Assembly: GCA_031373665.1 (NCBI GenBank) | Contig: JANMMZ010000138.1 | Location: 1 to 64,000 of the forward strand | DNA length: 64,000 nucleotides | Reading direction: 5' to 3' | Source of the DNA: M3007 sp031373665 | GTDB lineage: Bacteria; Bacteroidota; Bacteroidia; Chitinophagales; Saprospiraceae | Notes under the pieces: generated by a model | Seen by the model: the letters and a program-made list of their open reading frames with translations, nothing else | What the model was told of the DNA's origin: nothing | Database searches by the model: none | Translations under genes and position numbers: made by a program | In this document: piece by piece, positions 8,671 through 16,754 of the stretch | Numbering within the stretch: position 1 is the first letter of the stretch | Layout: each line of letters begins with the position of its first letter

Positions 8671-9773
8671 TGATCCAATTTTTTTTCTTTTAACCATTTT
8701 GACATGAGTTCGGCGATTTCCAGATTGTTCAAATCTGAAAAAGGGAAGTGGGTATTTCCTTTCATCCCAATTTCGGGTAGATGCACCACCGTCACGTCGC
8801 CTCCGTGTCGGTTCGCGCAATCGCGCCACAGTTTTGCCATCGCCAAACGCACCCGCCAGCCGTCGGGGCCCGGGGCATTGGTGGGTTCTTTTGCAATAAA
8901 ATCGCCGTAATAAATGACGATGGGGATTTTGGTAAGTTTTTGAAAATCCGCCATCGGGATGCCCACGGCCTCCAAAGTTCCGCCCGAACTGGGCATCGCG
9001 GCTGGCACTTCACCCGCTGGAAACAAAAACCCGCTGCCCGGTTCGTAGGAAACTATGGCTTTCACGCGCGGATTTTTGACCGCCGTGCGCCAACCCATGC
9101 CGCCCGAATGCGAATGCGTCACCAAGATGCCATCGCCAATTTTGTGGAAAAGTGCCGACACCGCTTCCACGTTCACATTGATGTCAATCGGACCGACATT
9201 GGGTACCATTTGGCGGAAATATTGGTTCAGCGTCGCGGAATCGCGGGCAAACTGAACGCCCTCGAAATAGTTGGGCCATATCCCTACGCGAAAAGTGCCA
9301 AACCAGCCTTGCTCGTCGGGCGTTGGGCTGATGGAGCCTTCCACCGTACCCCGTGCGGCGTTGCCCCGTCGCGGCTGGTCAATCAGATAAACCGGAAATT
9401 TTTTTCGTAAAAAAATATTCTGAAAACCTTCCCGACCGTCGGGCGTGGTTTCCCAAGTTTTGGAAAACTGACCGATGCCATGCCACATCACCAACGGATA
9501 TTTCCTCGATTTTGCAGGAATTTGATAAAAAACATAGGCGTGGTCGCCGTGAAAAGTTTGCCCGGCGGGCGAGGGTTTGTACGCATCAAACTCACCGAGA
9601 TTTGTGATGACCGAGCCGCCCACCGCAAAACTGCCCTGTTCCTGAATAATGAGCGATGCGGTCGCCGAACTTTTTTTTGAGGCAGAACAGGCAGCAAACA
9701 CCGCCAAAACCAACATTGAAAACAGGGAAAAAAACATCCCGTGGCTTAGCATTTCAGATTTGTTCAACATCAT
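8667..9773 (-). CDS. alpha/beta hydrolase lipoprotein
   Basis: 368 residues from the ATG at 9773 (another ATG at 9770). A membrane-targeting segment ends in a lipobox-like VFAACSA. The fold is indicated by YPLVMWHGIGQFSKTW, the elbow THSHSGGMGW with Ser about 223, and the late His in GMKGNTHFPFSD. It is the first gene of the five-gene minus-strand run and faces the AraC regulator across about 175 bp, so that regulator plausibly controls the whole run. Confidence 0.8.
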   Translation of the reverse strand: MMLNKSEMLSHGMFFSLFSMLVLAVFAACSASKKSSATASLIIQEQGSFAVGGSVITNLGEFDAYKPSPAGQTFHGDHAYVFYQIPAKSRKYPLVMWHGIGQFSKTWETTPDGREGFQNIFLRKKFPVYLIDQPRRGNAARGTVEGSISPTPDEQGWFGTFRVGIWPNYFEGVQFARDSATLNQYFRQMVPNVGPIDINVNVEAVSALFHKIGDGILVTHSHSGGMGWRTAVKNPRVKAIVSYEPGSGFLFPAGEVPAAMPSSGGTLEAVGIPMADFQKLTKIPIVIYYGDFIAKEPTNAPGPDGWRVRLAMAKLWRDCANRHGGDVTVVHLPEIGMKGNTHFPFSDLNNLEIAELMSKWLKEKKLDQ

Positions 9774-9949
9774 TTTGTCCAATTTTTTTTGTCCAATTTT
9801 TGGGAAGAAATTGTGCCACAAAGGTCGTGGCGTGGGATGTACAAACACCTACACAGATTACAGGTTTTGCTACCATTTTCACCGATTGCGATATTTAGGC
9901 GGTCAAAATCAAAATTATTGGTTCAACTTTGTATAAAAAATGATAAAAA

Positions 9950-10846
9950 ATGAAGCCATCGCACGTTTTTGATTCCATCAATCAATACAATGTTTTCAAT
10001 AATCACGAAACGCTGCACCCTTTGGTGAGTGTGCTGGATTATTCAAAAGCGCATCCTCGCTACCAATCGAAGATGACTTTTGGCATTTATTGCATCGTTT
10101 TGAAAGAAGTAAAATGCGGCGATTTGAAATACGGTCGTCATCATTATGATTATCAGGAAGATACGCTCGTGTTCATTTCGCCAGGGCAGGTGGTAGAAGT
10201 GGAAAACAGCGGCGAACAATATCAACCACTGGGACATGCACTGGCATTTCATCCCGAATTGATTCGCGGCACTTCGCTTGCCGGAAGCCTAGCCAATTAT
10301 CAATTTTTTGGGTACAAAACCAGCGAAGCCCTGCATCTGTCGGAGCGCGAGCGGCAAATCGTTTTAGATTGTTTTTCAAAAATTGCCTTTGAATTGCATC
10401 AACCTGTGGACAGATACAGCAAAAAACTGATTGCTTCGAATATTGAGTTGTTCCTCAATTACTGCGAGCGATTTTACAACCGTCAATTTATCACCCGCGA
10501 AAATGTCAACAAAAGCATCATCGAAAAATTTGAAACGCTGTTGAACCAATATTTTTCTTCGGAAAAACCGCAGGAAATCGGACTGCCAACCGTTGCTTTT
10601 TGTGCCAACGAATTGAATTTGTCGGTCAATTATTTTGGCGATCTAATCAAAAAAGAAACCGGAAAATCGGCGCAGGAATACATTCAAGACAAAATAATTG
10701 ATGCGGCGAAAAACAAAATCTTCGATATCCACAAAAGCGTGAATGATGTTGCCTACGAATTGGGCTTTAAATATCCGCAGCATTTCAGCCGATTTTTTAA
10801 ACTGAAAACAGGGATTTCGCCGAGTGAGTACCGGACACAGCACTGA
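9950..10846 (+). CDS. AraC-family transcriptional regulator
   Basis: 298 residues. The C-terminal third has the paired helix-turn-helix of AraC/XylS proteins, ending in the signature VAYELGFKYPQHFSRFFKLK followed by TGISPSEYR. The N-terminal part carries a cupin-like sensing region (DTLVFISPGQVVEVENSGEQ). It is divergent from the hydrolase run and probably regulates it in response to a small molecule. Last gene of cassette 2, directly before attC-like site 2. Confidence 0.88.
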   Translation: MKPSHVFDSINQYNVFNNHETLHPLVSVLDYSKAHPRYQSKMTFGIYCIVLKEVKCGDLKYGRHHYDYQEDTLVFISPGQVVEVENSGEQYQPLGHALAFHPELIRGTSLAGSLANYQFFGYKTSEALHLSERERQIVLDCFSKIAFELHQPVDRYSKKLIASNIELFLNYCERFYNRQFITRENVNKSIIEKFETLLNQYFSSEKPQEIGLPTVAFCANELNLSVNYFGDLIKKETGKSAQEYIQDKIIDAAKNKIFDIHKSVNDVAYELGFKYPQHFSRFFKLKTGISPSEYRTQH

Positions 10847-10853
10847 AATAAAT

Positions 10854-10943
10854 CCGAGAACAAAGCATCTGCACCTATTTGCGGCAACCCCAACCCGCAA
10901 AAGCCAACGCAGCCGCAAACAGCACAGATGCAACCGTTCGATG
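10854..10943. repeat. attC-like recombination site 2
   Basis: R'' CCGAGAAC (10854-10861), 3-nt spacer AAA, outer arm GCATCTG (10865-10871), 6-nt spacer, inner arm TTTGCGGC (10878-10885), 26-nt loop, GCCGCAAA (10912-10919), 5-nt spacer, CAGATGC (10925-10931), AACC, R' GTTCGATG (10936-10943). Relative to site 1 both stems have changed sequence on both arms while pairing is kept; the loop and the AACC-GTT end are conserved. Confidence 0.75.
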
Positions 10944-10975
10944 AAACAAAAAGAAAAAATGTAAAAATAAATTAA

Positions 10976-11602
10976 ATGGATAAAATAGCAAAATGGGGAT
11001 TTATCGCAACAGTAATAAGTGTAATTATTGGCGCACTCGCATTGTTTAGAGATGTGACGGACTATCAAGTTCAAATTAAACCAGATGAATCAAATCCCCA
11101 AACCACTACTCTAACTAAGCAAATAGATGAAGACAAATCTCAATACAAGCCTAATGAAGATAACAATCAAAGTTGTACATTTGAGTTGCTCAAAGGCGTA
11201 GAAGATAGTAGTGAGGTTGAGTTGTGCGTTAAGTTGGAGAGCAAATATTCTGAGAGTTTTACAAATAAATTGAAACAGGAGTTAGAAACAAAAATAGTCA
11301 AGTTTATGCCTAATAAATCAATTACCTTCAGTTTATTTAGAAACGATAAGTCAAAAATAAATAAAAAACGATATTATTATTTGATTGGCGATTTTAATAT
11401 AACCTTCAAATCAACAAACGAAATTGCACCTGAAATCGGGCAGCATAATTTAATAACAGGTAGTTCAAGTGGCGACTTTAATCTCTCCCAAGGTTCAGCA
11501 AAAAATAGGATTTCAGATTGTCAAATCTTTTTAAATTTGGCTGGAACTGAAAAAAAAGAAATCATAAACAATTTAATCACTTCAATTTTCAGAAACATAT
11601 AA
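10976..11602 (+). CDS. hypothetical membrane-anchored protein
   Basis: 208 residues, not recognised. One N-terminal membrane segment is visible (WGFIATVISVIIGALALF, about 7-24), followed by a low-complexity acidic linker and a hydrophilic domain. It is separated from the next gene by 2 nt, so it probably works with the FlgO/CsgG-like pair at the cell envelope. Codon use is AT-rich like the rest of cassette 3 and unlike cassette 2. Confidence 0.6.
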   Translation: MDKIAKWGFIATVISVIIGALALFRDVTDYQVQIKPDESNPQTTTLTKQIDEDKSQYKPNEDNNQSCTFELLKGVEDSSEVELCVKLESKYSESFTNKLKQELETKIVKFMPNKSITFSLFRNDKSKINKKRYYYLIGDFNITFKSTNEIAPEIGQHNLITGSSSGDFNLSQGSAKNRISDCQIFLNLAGTEKKEIINNLITSIFRNI

Positions 11603-11604
11603 CA

Positions 11605-12192
11605 ATGGCAAGATTGACATCATTTTCTAGGCTTTTAATTGTATTATCGATGCTTGGCGGTGGTCATTTAATAGTACGATATGCCATGTGTAGCCCTCAA
11701 AAAGCAGAACCCAAAGGTGAAGTATCCAAAGCAATTAGTAACTATGATAATACAAAGGATGAAATAAAAAATGCAATTGGTCAAGCCCTTTCAAGAAGAT
11801 CAATTAATACTATTCTGGTCGCTGACTATCTAAATTTAGATAGTGAACAAGATAAATTCGGAAGTTACTTGGCGGAAGATTTTTCTGCATTTTTTAGCAA
11901 AAGTTCTAATTCATTCAGAGTCATTGAAAGGTCAAGACTAAACTTGCTTCTGCAAGAGCAAAAATTAAACTCGGCAGGACTTTTAGATCAAAAAACTGTT
12001 AGTGAGTTGGGTAAAATAATTGGTGTTGAAGCGGTTATCACGGGAAAATATCAAGTAGTAGGTGACTTTCTAAAACTATAGATAAAAGTCATTGATATTG
12101 AGAAATCAGAATTGATCTTGACTAAAGAAGCAAAAATTCCAATTGAAGGAGAACTAAAGGATGCCTCAAAGTTAAATCCTCGGTGGAAATAA
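11605..12192 (+). pseudogene. FlgO/CsgG-like envelope protein interrupted by an amber codon
   Basis: The reading frame from 11605 is open to TAA at 12190-12192 except for one TAG at 12079-12081. The downstream paralogue has Trp there (YLKIWIKVIDIEKSEL against FLKL-stop-IKVIDIEKSEL), so the stop is a TGG-to-TAG change. The product would be 195 residues, or 158 if terminated. The fold resembles FlgO/CsgG/LpoB-like proteins (FRVIERSRLNLLLQEQKLN, VSELGKIIGVEAVITGKYQ), with an N-terminal membrane or lipid anchor. The truncation removes the last strand-rich part. It may be a recent pseudogene or depend on readthrough. Confidence 0.75.
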
Positions 12193-12274
12193 TTTATATT
12201 ATGACAATATCCTTAACATTAACTACTTCCAGTCAGGCCAATTATTATTACATCATTTTACATCAAAATAACAC

Positions 12275-12898
12275 ATGAGTGTTCCAACTAATTTTAACTC
12301 ACCAAACGGCCCTAGTTATGGCCGCAATAATAACGATGGCTCAAAGTGGCTTACTACAATAATGGGCATTGCAATTTCTTTGCTCTTAATTTGGGGTATA
12401 AAAGCGACTTTTTTTGGCTCTAAAAATACAAAAACAGAAATAACTGCCTCTGATGATTCATATGATAAAACAAAAAGCGAGATTTGGGGCGACATAGTCA
12501 ATATATTATCAAATAGAAATATAAAAACAATACTAATTGCAGATTATTTCAATCTTGACAATAATCAAGATAAATTTGGAAGATATTTATCTGAGGATTT
12601 TTCAGCATTATTTTCAAGAAGATCGAATTCTTTTAAGACTATTGAAAGATCAAGATTAAACTTGCTCCTTGAAGAACAAAATCTTAATGCCGCTGGTTTA
12701 TTGGATTCTCGGACAGTTAGTGAGTTAGGCAAAATAATTGGAGTAGAAGCGGTAATTACAGGTAAATACCAAATTATCGGAGAATATCTTAAGATATGGA
12801 TAAAAGTTATTGATATTGAAAAATCTGAGTTGCTATTTACTAAGGAATCTAAAATTCAGATTCAGGGCGAGATCAAAGATGCATTAAAGATTCAATAA
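12275..12898 (+). CDS. FlgO/CsgG-like membrane-anchored protein, intact paralogue
   Basis: 207 residues. A Gly/Asn-rich start is followed by one membrane segment (WLTTIMGIAISLLLIWGI, about 25-42). The FlgO/CsgG-type domain shows IADYFNLD, FKTIERSRLNLLLEEQ and VSELGKIIGVEAVITGKYQ. It is clearly a tandem duplicate of the preceding interrupted gene. Family members act at the envelope in assembly or secretion structures; no partner beyond the cassette neighbours is visible. Last gene before attC-like site 3. Confidence 0.75.
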   Translation: MSVPTNFNSPNGPSYGRNNNDGSKWLTTIMGIAISLLLIWGIKATFFGSKNTKTEITASDDSYDKTKSEIWGDIVNILSNRNIKTILIADYFNLDNNQDKFGRYLSEDFSALFSRRSNSFKTIERSRLNLLLEEQNLNAAGLLDSRTVSELGKIIGVEAVITGKYQIIGEYLKIWIKVIDIEKSELLFTKESKIQIQGEIKDALKIQ

Positions 12899-12913
12899 TA
12901 GAAGAGTTAATTT

Positions 12914-12984
12914 CATCGAACTTTGCATGGTTGACAACCGCTTCCTAAACGTCGCGGTGTGACAACCATGCTCCCGTTTACTAC
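12914..12984. repeat. attC-like recombination site 3
   Basis: R'' CATCGAAC (12914-12921), spacer TTT, outer arm GCATGGTTG (12925-12933), 4-nt spacer, CCGC (12938-12941), 12-nt loop, GCGG (12954-12957), 5-nt spacer, CAACCATGC (12963-12971), TCCC, R' GTTTACTAC (12976-12984). The layout is that of sites 1 and 2 with a different loop. No reverse complement of its R' box was found further right, so this looks like the distal end of the array. Confidence 0.7.
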
Positions 12985-12998
12985 AAATAACACAACGC

Positions 12999-14663
12999 AT
13001 GAACATGAAAAAACATTATTTTTTACTCGTATTGCTAGCCACTGCTTGTTTGACCACCATTGCTCAGACATTTGAATGGGTTAAGGGAATAGGCGGAGTC
13101 GGTGCTGAAGGGCAAAGTATCTATTCTAAAATTGATGCTTCGGGCAACATTTATTCAGTGGGTTCATTTGTCGGCACCTTGGATTTTAATCCAGGGGCAG
13201 GAGTTAACATTATGACCTCATTAAATGGCTCCACCGATATTTTTATTTTAAAATTAGATCCCAATGGAAATTTCCTTTGGGTAAAAAGAATTGCTGGCAA
13301 CAATACTGAATATGCGCCAGCCTTGGATATAGATGCACAAGGCAATCTCTACCTCACGGGGCATTTCAATTCACCAGAGGTGGACTTTGATCCTGGAATT
13401 GGTAATTATAAACTTTATTGCTTTGGTGATCTGGATGTATTTGTACTTAAATTGAGCCCAAATGGAGATTTTATATGGGTCAAGCAAATTGGAGGCATAT
13501 ATGCAGAATTTAGCAATGATATTACTATTGATAACTTGGGTAATATTTATATAACAGGTAAATACTATTTAACAACCGACTTCGATCCTAGTAGCTCATT
13601 ATACATATTAAATTCAGTTAATCAATATGATATATATATACTAAAATTAAACCCACAAGGGGTTTTAGTATGGGCCAAGTCAATGGGAGGAACCTATGAT
13701 GACGAAGGCATGTCTCTTACAATTGACAAATTTGGAAATGTATATACTACTGGCACTTTTAATGAAACATGTGATTTTGATCCTAGCCAAGAAGCCTACA
13801 ATCTATCGAATATCGTCGGTAGTAACTATAATAACAAGGACGTATTTATCTCGAAAGTTGATTCCAATGGCTTATTTGTCTGGGCTAGGAGTTTGGGTTC
13901 TATTAGTGACGATATTGGGTCAAAAATAATTATAGATCTCAATGGAAATATTGTAGTTTCTGGACGTTTTAGTGGGCAGACCGACTTTGACCCCGGAATA
14001 GAACAATTTATGGTTGGTGTGGCAGGATTCTCTGATATTTTTGTAGTAACCTTAGATTCAGAAGGTAACTATGTGTGGTCAACCACTATTGGAGGCCCTT
14101 GCGATGACTATGTTGCTGATCTTGAAAGCGATAATAATGGAAATCTATATACCATTGGAACTCTTTGCAATGTTAGTTCGAGCGATTATGACGTATTGAC
14201 AATGAAATTAGATGCTTTGGGCAATTTTAAGTGGACAGGTCTGGTAGGATCATCTAATGTTGATAGAGGGTTTTCTATTGAAACTGATTCAGCAGGCAAC
14301 ATCTATACCTCTGGAATTTTTCAGAATCCTGTTGATTTTGACCCTGGAGAGGGCGTATCAAACTTAACAGCGATTGGTAATTTTGACTTCTTTATTCAAA
14401 AACTAAACCCGGATAATGTGTCCACCCAAGCACCCTCTACCCTACCCTATATGAGCCTTTACCCCAACCCCAGCAATGGCATTTATACTTTGAAATCTGA
14501 AACGCAAAGCGCATTTTCGGTCATAGATTTACCAGGAAAAACCATCGTCACTGGCTCTGTTAACGCTGAAGAAGCAACCCAAATTGACCTATCAGGATTC
14601 GGAAATGGAATGTATTTCTTGAGGGTCGGAAATCAGGTGCTGAAATTGATGAAACAAGAGTGA
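12999..14663 (+). CDS. secreted beta-propeller-like protein with T9SS sorting domain
   Basis: 554 residues, or two fewer from the ATG at 13005. A signal peptide (FLLVLLATACLTTIAQ) is followed by about eight repeats of roughly 55 residues containing D-x-x-GN-x-Y-x-x-G and DFDPG, typical of SBBP-type beta-propellers. The C terminus is a type A T9SS sorting domain (LYPNPSNGIYTL to GMYFLRVGNQVLKLMK). It should be exported and attached to or released from the cell surface. It starts 15 nt after attC-like site 3. A decayed copy of its 5' end lies just downstream. Confidence 0.88.
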   Translation: MNMKKHYFLLVLLATACLTTIAQTFEWVKGIGGVGAEGQSIYSKIDASGNIYSVGSFVGTLDFNPGAGVNIMTSLNGSTDIFILKLDPNGNFLWVKRIAGNNTEYAPALDIDAQGNLYLTGHFNSPEVDFDPGIGNYKLYCFGDLDVFVLKLSPNGDFIWVKQIGGIYAEFSNDITIDNLGNIYITGKYYLTTDFDPSSSLYILNSVNQYDIYILKLNPQGVLVWAKSMGGTYDDEGMSLTIDKFGNVYTTGTFNETCDFDPSQEAYNLSNIVGSNYNNKDVFISKVDSNGLFVWARSLGSISDDIGSKIIIDLNGNIVVSGRFSGQTDFDPGIEQFMVGVAGFSDIFVVTLDSEGNYVWSTTIGGPCDDYVADLESDNNGNLYTIGTLCNVSSSDYDVLTMKLDALGNFKWTGLVGSSNVDRGFSIETDSAGNIYTSGIFQNPVDFDPGEGVSNLTAIGNFDFFIQKLNPDNVSTQAPSTLPYMSLYPNPSNGIYTLKSETQSAFSVIDLPGKTIVTGSVNAEEATQIDLSGFGNGMYFLRVGNQVLKLMKQE

Positions 14664-14691
14664 GTGAATCCTATTTTTTATTTTAAAACAA

Positions 14692-14766
14692 AAAAAACGC
14701 TGTTTTTTACGCGCATTGCTAATCACGGCTTGTTTGACCAACAATGTGAGACATTTGAATGGGTTA
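14692..14766 (+). pseudogene. fragment of a second copy of the beta-propeller gene 5' end
   Basis: About 75 bases match the start of the preceding gene (13009-13083), roughly four in five identical by eye, with at least one single-base gap that breaks the frame. Shared stretches include GCTTGTTTGACCA and GACATTTGAATGGGTTA. The match stops at the mtnB promoter. Likely the relic of a tandem paralogue lost by deletion. Confidence 0.7.
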
Positions 14767-14783
14767 TATGCAAATTTCCATCT

Positions 14784-14791
14784 TATCTTTG
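14784..14791 (+). promoter_or_regulatory. -7 box of the methionine-salvage run
   Basis: TATCTTTG fits TAnnTTTG and lies 13 nt before the mtnB ATG at 14805, giving a very short leader. Confidence 0.55.
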
Positions 14792-14804
14792 CCACAAAAA
14801 GTAT

Positions 14805-15425
14805 ATGTCGAAACAAGCACTCCAACTGGAATTACTTTCTGTGATCCAATGGTTTCATGCCAAAGGATGGGCACCAGCAACCAGTGCCAATTACTCTTTT
14901 CGCAACCCAGCACCAGATCAAAATACCTTTACCATTTCTCGTTCCGGTATTGACAAAGGTCAGTTTAAGATCGAGGATTTTATGGAGATTGACGCAACCG
15001 GGCAAGCTTTGGAAGCATTTCGAGACATCAAATCTTCGGCTGAAACTTTGATACACACCATGTTATACGAACAAGCCGATGTTCAGGCGGTATTGCATAC
15101 CCATTCTGTAGTCAACACTGTTTTTTCCTGGAAACATCGCGCAGAGGACTGCGTGCGCATTTCAGGATTTGAGTTATTGAAAGGTGTTGCTGGAGTGAGC
15201 ACCCATGAAACGACCATCCAACTGCCCATCTATGAAAATTCGCAGGACATAGCGTATTTGAGCGGGCACATCCGGGAGTCTTTGCGAAATTACCCTGAGA
15301 TACCCGGATTTCTGCTGTCAGGTCACGGTTTGTATGCCTGGGGCAGCAGTATTGCGGAGGCCAAACGACATATCGAGGTGTTTGAATTTTTGCTAGATTG
15401 TTTGAATCAACTGGAAGCGCGGTAA
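14805..15425 (+). CDS. mtnB: methylthioribulose-1-phosphate dehydratase
   Basis: 206 residues. This start is chosen because upstream sequence in the same frame is the pseudogene fragment and promoter. It is a class II aldolase-family enzyme: ATSANYSFR near the start, the metal-binding HTHS motif in VLHTHSVV, and a late GHGLYAWG segment. It converts 5-methylthioribulose-1-phosphate to the diketo phosphate in methionine salvage. It is followed by mtnD, mtnC and mtnA, which fixes the assignment within the aldolase family. Confidence 0.9.
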   Translation: MSKQALQLELLSVIQWFHAKGWAPATSANYSFRNPAPDQNTFTISRSGIDKGQFKIEDFMEIDATGQALEAFRDIKSSAETLIHTMLYEQADVQAVLHTHSVVNTVFSWKHRAEDCVRISGFELLKGVAGVSTHETTIQLPIYENSQDIAYLSGHIRESLRNYPEIPGFLLSGHGLYAWGSSIAEAKRHIEVFEFLLDCLNQLEAR

Positions 15426-15487
15426 TTCGGGTGTTATTCTTAAAATAGACTTAACATCGCAGTAAGTACTGCTGTTTAAAAAGCGAG

Positions 15488-15495
15488 TAAATTTG
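15488..15495 (+). promoter_or_regulatory. possible internal promoter before mtnD
   Basis: TAAATTTG fits TAnnTTTG, 20 nt before the ATG at 15516. A small palindrome GCAGTA/TACTGC lies just upstream (about 15456-15470). Confidence 0.45.
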
Positions 15496-15515
15496 TCGGT
15501 TAAAACAAGGTGTAT

Positions 15516-16049
15516 ATGGCAGTATTAAACATCCCCGATCAAGCGATCAGCAACTCCAATCCAGAAGAAATTCGTACATTTTTATCTGAACGTGGTATTT
15601 GGTTTACCCAATGGGAAGCCTCCGAACCACTGGCTATAGATGCCGACCAAGATACCGTGCTGCGCGCTTATGAGCATGTTTTAGAACCGTTTATGCAACA
15701 AAACGGCTATCAAACTGCAGATGTGATCAACATCAATGCCGGTACGCCAAATTACGAAGTAGTGCGCAACAAATTCCTGAGCGAACACCAACACACGGAG
15801 GATGAAGTGCGCTTTTTTGTATTTGGACAGGGAGCCTTCTGGTTTAATTTAGACAACGGTAAAGACCCGATTTTCAACGTTTTATGTCAGGCTGGTGACC
15901 TCATTTCGGTACCTGCCAATACAAGGCACTGGTTTGACGCGGGCAAGGAAAATCCATCGGTAAAAGCCATTCGGATGTTTATAGACCAATCCGGTTGGGT
16001 ACCGCACTACACGGAATCTGGCATTGATAAAAACTACAATCCGGCTTGA
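15516..16049 (+). CDS. mtnD: acireductone dioxygenase
   Basis: 177 residues from ATG 15516; a GTG two codons upstream is less likely. The cupin metal site is clear: HQHTEDEVRFF supplies His, His and Glu, and PANTRHWFD the last His. The enzyme oxidises acireductone to 4-methylthio-2-oxobutanoate (iron form), the last oxidative step of methionine salvage; a nickel form gives an off-pathway product. The metal cannot be told from sequence. It lies between mtnB and mtnC. Confidence 0.93.
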   Translation: MAVLNIPDQAISNSNPEEIRTFLSERGIWFTQWEASEPLAIDADQDTVLRAYEHVLEPFMQQNGYQTADVININAGTPNYEVVRNKFLSEHQHTEDEVRFFVFGQGAFWFNLDNGKDPIFNVLCQAGDLISVPANTRHWFDAGKENPSVKAIRMFIDQSGWVPHYTESGIDKNYNPA

Positions 16050-16059
16050 CCCAATTAAA

Positions 16060-16752
16060 ATGATTCGATACATCCTCACTGATATTGAAGGCACTACCAC
16101 TTCCACGTCGTTTGTGTATGAAACGCTATTCCCATATTTTAAACGGCATATCGCAGCGTTTTTATCTGCTCCCGCCTTGTTGCCAGGTATAGAACAATAT
16201 TTGCAGGCCGTTCAACAAACAGTATCGGAAGAAGGTGATGTTATACTGTCAACCGAGGAAATGGCCCACCAACTTGTTATCTGGACCGACGCTGACCGCA
16301 AACACCCTGCTTTGAAAGCGATTCAGGGTATTTTATGGCGGGGTGCTTACCTGAACAACGAAATAAGCGGGCATATCTACCCAGATGTACCGCCTGCTTT
16401 GGCATATTGGAAGATGGTGGGTATCCAAATGGGTGTGTATTCGTCGGGTTCAGTAGAGGCACAACATCTGCTCTTTGGACATTCTGATTTCGGCGATTTA
16501 ACGTCGTTTTTTTCGCACTATTTTGATACTAGTGTCGGAAATAAACGCGAGGAGGCTTCCTATCGCGCCATCCAAAAAGCCATTCATTGGCCTGCCGATG
16601 AAGCCCTGTTTTTATCCGATGTGGAAGCCGAACTGGATGCCGCCAAAGCAGCAGGTATGCAAACCGTTCAAATAGTACGTCCCGGTACTACGGCTTCTGA
16701 AAAGCATGATACGGCTTCCGATTTTACTCAAATCAACCTGAATATCAAGTAA
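16060..16752 (+). CDS. mtnC: enolase-phosphatase E1
   Basis: 230 residues. The start at 16060 is placed just before the HAD nucleophile motif DIEGTTTS. Other HAD motifs follow: the YSSGSVEAQ segment and a late FLSDVEAELDAAKAAGM. It enolises and dephosphorylates the diketo intermediate to acireductone. The gene is 10 nt after mtnD and 2 nt before mtnA, so translation is probably coupled. Confidence 0.93.
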   Translation: MIRYILTDIEGTTTSTSFVYETLFPYFKRHIAAFLSAPALLPGIEQYLQAVQQTVSEEGDVILSTEEMAHQLVIWTDADRKHPALKAIQGILWRGAYLNNEISGHIYPDVPPALAYWKMVGIQMGVYSSGSVEAQHLLFGHSDFGDLTSFFSHYFDTSVGNKREEASYRAIQKAIHWPADEALFLSDVEAELDAAKAAGMQTVQIVRPGTTASEKHDTASDFTQINLNIK

Positions 16753-16754
16753 TT

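Larger units (their letters stand above)
4287..10936. mobile_element. putative integron-type gene cassette 2 (hydrolase cluster plus AraC regulator)
   Basis: It begins with GTTCTCGG (4286-4293) and its terminal site carries the exact complement CCGAGAAC (10854-10861). It is about 6.65 kb with six genes, five on the minus strand and one on the plus strand. That is exceptional for integron cassettes, which are usually about 1 kb and co-directional. By eye it is more GC-rich than cassettes 1 and 3, which suggests a separate origin. Confidence 0.6.
10937..12976 (+). mobile_element. putative integron-type gene cassette 3 (FlgO/CsgG-like genes)
   Basis: It begins with GTTCGATG (10936-10943) and its terminal site carries the exact complement CATCGAAC (12914-12921). 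It is about 2.0 kb, very AT-rich by eye, and holds three co-directional genes, two of them paralogues. Confidence 0.65.

Noticed and set aside
4203..12984. the palindromes as transposon ends or REP elements
   Set aside because: No transposase is present, the terminal repeats differ from block to block, and the within-block match of boundary sequences is specific to cassette-type recombination.
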